Of a stretch of 6,870 bases of DNA, positions 4,700-6,870 are shown one piece after another. A model generated the notes under the pieces. It was not told where the DNA came from. It did not search any database and worked only from the letters and a program-made list of their open reading frames with translations. This stretch comes from JAGLCW01 sp964422555 (GTDB taxonomy: Bacteria > Caldisericota > Caldisericia > UBA6126). Every line of letters begins with the position of its first letter. Position 1 is the first letter of the stretch. The DNA is taken from assembly GCA_964422555.1 (NCBI GenBank), contig CAYRBR010000073.1:1-6870 (forward strand), given 5' to 3'. A program made the position numbers and the translations under genes.

Positions 4700-6870
4700 A
4701 TGAATTACAAAAAAATACTCTCTTGGTTCCTTTCACTGGTTCTTGCCTGTGGTGTATGGTTCCCTGTTCAGCCTGGTGCTGTTGCCTCGGAAACACACCC
4801 AACCGACTCGCCCGTTGAAATAGTGGGGGGTGGGATTCCAGCCGGTATGTTTTACATGCCTACCTATCTAAATGTACAACAACAACGGTTGTATGTATCC
4901 GACTCTGCCAACAACCGAGTGCAGGCTTTTATCCGTGGCAATGTATTCCAGCTAGCCTTTGGTGGCTTTGGTCAAAACGAACGTGAATTTGATCATCCGG
5001 CTGGGGTGTGTTCCTCGGATAGCAATCTATACATTGTGGATTCGTTAAATGCACGAGTCCAAATCTTTGATTCCAAAGGCAACTATATTTCCCAGTTTGG
5101 CTCCTTTGGTACTGAACCCGGTCAGTTCAATATGCCCACCGATATTGCCACCGATGGTTCTAAATTATATGTACTGGACACAGGCAACAACCGTGTGCAG
5201 CTCTTTGATGCCAAAGGGTCCTACTTGTCTATGTTTGGAGCTCCCGGACTGGAAGATGGTAGCTTTAACAATCCACTGGGAATTGAAATAGCCAAAGGCA
5301 AAATCTTTGTGACCGATACCGGTAACAACCGTGTGCAAATCTTTGACGATGCCGGTCAGTTTATCAGTGTATTTGGCTTTGCCGGTACCGAAGAAAAAGG
5401 ATTTGATCGACCGGTTGGCATTACCTTCTATGAAGAGCAAGTATACATTGTCGATGCGAACAATCACCGCGTCCATGTATACGATGATACCGGTGTATAC
5501 CAATCCATGATTCCTATTGAAGAAACTACCAATCCATACGGCATTGGTATTTTGGATAACAAACTGTTAATTTCGGACATGGGAACCCATGAAGTACTTG
5601 CTTTTACCTTAGAAGGAAACAAGAATGGCTTCTTTGGTATACCAGCCGACTATACGGGTCACTTTTCCAAACCCATTGCCGTGGCCGCCACCGATACTCA
5701 TCTATATGTTTTAGACGATACCTTAAAAACCGTGCAAGTATTCAATGACAAGGGCGAATCAGACCGTATGTTTGCAGCGGCTGAAATGGACAAAGCAAAG
5801 CTGTTGCATCCGGTAGACATTGCTGTATACAACAGCAAAGTGTATATTTTAGATGCCGCTCTACCTGCCATTGCTGTCTTTTCTACCCAGGGCATCTTTG
5901 AAACCACCCTTGGTTCCTATGGAACCGAACCGGGTCAATTCATTGCTCCCCAAGGGTTGTATGTCACGGACGACAAACTGTACATATCCGATGCTGGCAA
6001 CTCCCGTGTACAAATTCTTTCCCTGGATGGCAAACCCATCTCTTCCTTTGGTGGTTTTGGCTCTAAGAACAACCAGTTCTTTAACATGAAGGGCATTGGT
6101 GTATTCAACCACCAAATCTTTGTCACTGATTCCGGTAATTCCCGTATTGCTGTCTACGATGAAGAAGGCACTGTCCTAAATATCTACGGGAAAAAAGGAT
6201 TTGAAACAGGCAGTTACTTTGGTCCCAATGGTTTGCATGTCGATGTATCCGGCAAAGTCTATATTGCTGATATGCTCAACAACCGTATCCAAATCTTAAA
6301 TACCACCACGGATCAATCCAAAGTATATGGACAGTTTGGTTCCATCTTCCAAGACCCAGACAACTATGCCAAAGGCAAAAATGATTACCAATACGATTCG
6401 ATTCCAGGATACTTTGTATATCCTTCCGATATTACCGTGTTTCAAAACTACATTGCCGTCGTGGATCCGTACAATGTACGTGTCCAATTAATTCCGTTCT
6501 CTTTGGTCTTCCAAAAGAACCCCCTTGATATTACCCCCGATTTCTTAGACTTTGGATCGGTGGATAGTGCTTCGTCCGTTACCCGTACCTTTATGTTACG
6601 CAACACAGGCGGAAACTATATTGAAGGTTCCATTGCCTGTGATGAATCCTTTGTTACCATTGAACCCACTCATTTTAAAGGTTCTTCTCAGGAAGTGAGT
6701 GTACGTATTGATGGCAAAGACTTAGAAGCTGGCAAAACCTACGAAGTAACTGTTACTGCTACCCTTGTTGATGGTCAATCCAAATCCATTACCATTCAAT
6801 TCATGTCCAGCAGTGAACCCGACTTTTATGCTGAAATGACCCCCTTCTATGTAGCCTCTGCTGAACAAGA
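4700..6870 (+). CDS. Secreted NHL-repeat beta-propeller protein with Ig-like domain, 3' end outside the window
   Basis: The frame is open for 723 codons to the window edge with no stop, so the gene is truncated only by the window. Residues 1-30 form a Sec signal peptide (MNYKKI, hydrophobic core, AVAS). Residues about 49-608 contain 12 NHL-like blades, most of exactly 46 residues. The typical blade has hydrophobic-Y-hydrophobic-x-D, then NNRVQ-hydrophobic-F, then FG..G...F..P; examples are near 156-168 and 202-214. Twelve blades suggest two six-bladed propellers, probably binding surfaces rather than enzymes, though some NHL propellers are catalytic. Residues about 609-702 are an Ig-like ASPM/HYDIN-type domain (LDFGSV, then FMLRNTGG). 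Another module starts near 706. Codon use differs from its neighbours: all 17 arginines are CGN and threonine is mostly ACC. The gene follows the stalk-domain gene by 29 bp. Domain call sure; ligand unknown. Confidence 0.92.
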   Translation, partial: MNYKKILSWFLSLVLACGVWFPVQPGAVASETHPTDSPVEIVGGGIPAGMFYMPTYLNVQQQRLYVSDSANNRVQAFIRGNVFQLAFGGFGQNEREFDHPAGVCSSDSNLYIVDSLNARVQIFDSKGNYISQFGSFGTEPGQFNMPTDIATDGSKLYVLDTGNNRVQLFDAKGSYLSMFGAPGLEDGSFNNPLGIEIAKGKIFVTDTGNNRVQIFDDAGQFISVFGFAGTEEKGFDRPVGITFYEEQVYIVDANNHRVHVYDDTGVYQSMIPIEETTNPYGIGILDNKLLISDMGTHEVLAFTLEGNKNGFFGIPADYTGHFSKPIAVAATDTHLYVLDDTLKTVQVFNDKGESDRMFAAAEMDKAKLLHPVDIAVYNSKVYILDAALPAIAVFSTQGIFETTLGSYGTEPGQFIAPQGLYVTDDKLYISDAGNSRVQILSLDGKPISSFGGFGSKNNQFFNMKGIGVFNHQIFVTDSGNSRIAVYDEEGTVLNIYGKKGFETGSYFGPNGLHVDVSGKVYIADMLNNRIQILNTTTDQSKVYGQFGSIFQDPDNYAKGKNDYQYDSIPGYFVYPSDITVFQNYIAVVDPYNVRVQLIPFSLVFQKNPLDITPDFLDFGSVDSASSVTRTFMLRNTGGNYIEGSIACDESFVTIEPTHFKGSSQEVSVRIDGKDLEAGKTYEVTVTATLVDGQSKSITIQFMSSSEPDFYAEMTPFYVASAEQ
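4844..6523 (+). repeat. Twelve tandem NHL-like repeats, period about 138 bp
   Basis: The repeats are protein-level repeats inside the propeller gene. By residue of that protein, blades run about 49-100, 101-146, 147-192, 193-238, 239-279, 280-325, 326-371, 372-417, 418-463, 464-509, 510-575 and 576-608. Eight of them are exactly 46 residues. The N-x-R (or N-x-H-R-like) signature is present in blades 1-5 and 9-12 and lost in blades 6-8. Blade 11 carries an insertion of about 20 residues (near 550-570). DNA identity between blades is mostly limited to short stretches such as AACAACCGTGTGCA in blades 3 and 4, so the array is old rather than recently amplified. Confidence 0.85.

Noticed and set aside
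4825..4834. Poly-G tract (six G, T, three G) early in the propeller gene, as a phase-variation switch
   Set aside because: The run is short, encodes a plausible Gly linker after the signal peptide, and the frame stays open; no sign of slippage.
5165..5503. Minus-strand open frame of 112 codons inside the propeller gene
   Set aside because: It is antisense to regularly spaced NHL blades, whose periodic sequence easily leaves stop-free shadow frames.
4844..6523. The 138-bp periodicity as a DNA repeat array or CRISPR-like structure
   Set aside because: The period matches the 46-residue propeller blade, identity is at protein level, and there are no short identical repeats with unique spacers.

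Overview
The window looks like chromosomal DNA of a Gram-positive anaerobe or endospore-former relative, most likely a member of the Clostridia within Bacillota. The evidence is AT-rich coding sequence, strong G-rich Shine-Dalgarno sites, Sec signal peptides followed directly by extracellular domains, and the combination of a KP-43-type subtilase, a copper-amine-oxidase-N 'stalk' domain protein and an NHL-propeller protein. The species cannot be named from the sequence. No RNA gene, mobile element, CRISPR array or phage gene was seen.

Layout, all on the + strand: (1) 30-3695 encodes a 1221-residue secreted subtilisin-like protease. It has a long N-terminal prosegment, a complete catalytic set, the KP-43 jelly-roll domain, and then a tail of two Ig-like modules, a third beta-sandwich and a C-terminal PKD domain. 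(2) 3696-3800 is the only sizeable gap. It holds a weak promoter candidate and a perfect 11-bp inverted repeat that could form a terminator-like or 5'-leader hairpin. (3) 3801-4670 encodes a 289-residue secreted protein with an unrecognised cysteine-containing N-terminal domain and a C-terminal copper-amine-oxidase-N domain. (4) 4700 to the window end encodes a secreted protein with 12 NHL-like propeller blades, probably two six-bladed propellers. It continues into an ASPM/HYDIN-like Ig domain and a further module cut by the window edge.

Genes 2 and 3 are 29 bp apart with almost the same ribosome-binding context, so they probably share a transcript. Gene 1 may be a separate unit or may read through the hairpin. 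All three products are predicted to be exported, and none has a visible sortase motif or membrane anchor in the part seen. The protease tail and the end of the propeller protein appear to share an Ig-like module type. The simplest reading is an exoprotein or cell-surface cluster in which a large multidomain protease sits beside two binding or structural proteins; the functional link is inference. Each family is known. The less ordinary points are the propeller's run of degenerate central blades, its contrasting codon usage, the protease's long modular tail and the undefined N-terminal domain of gene 2.
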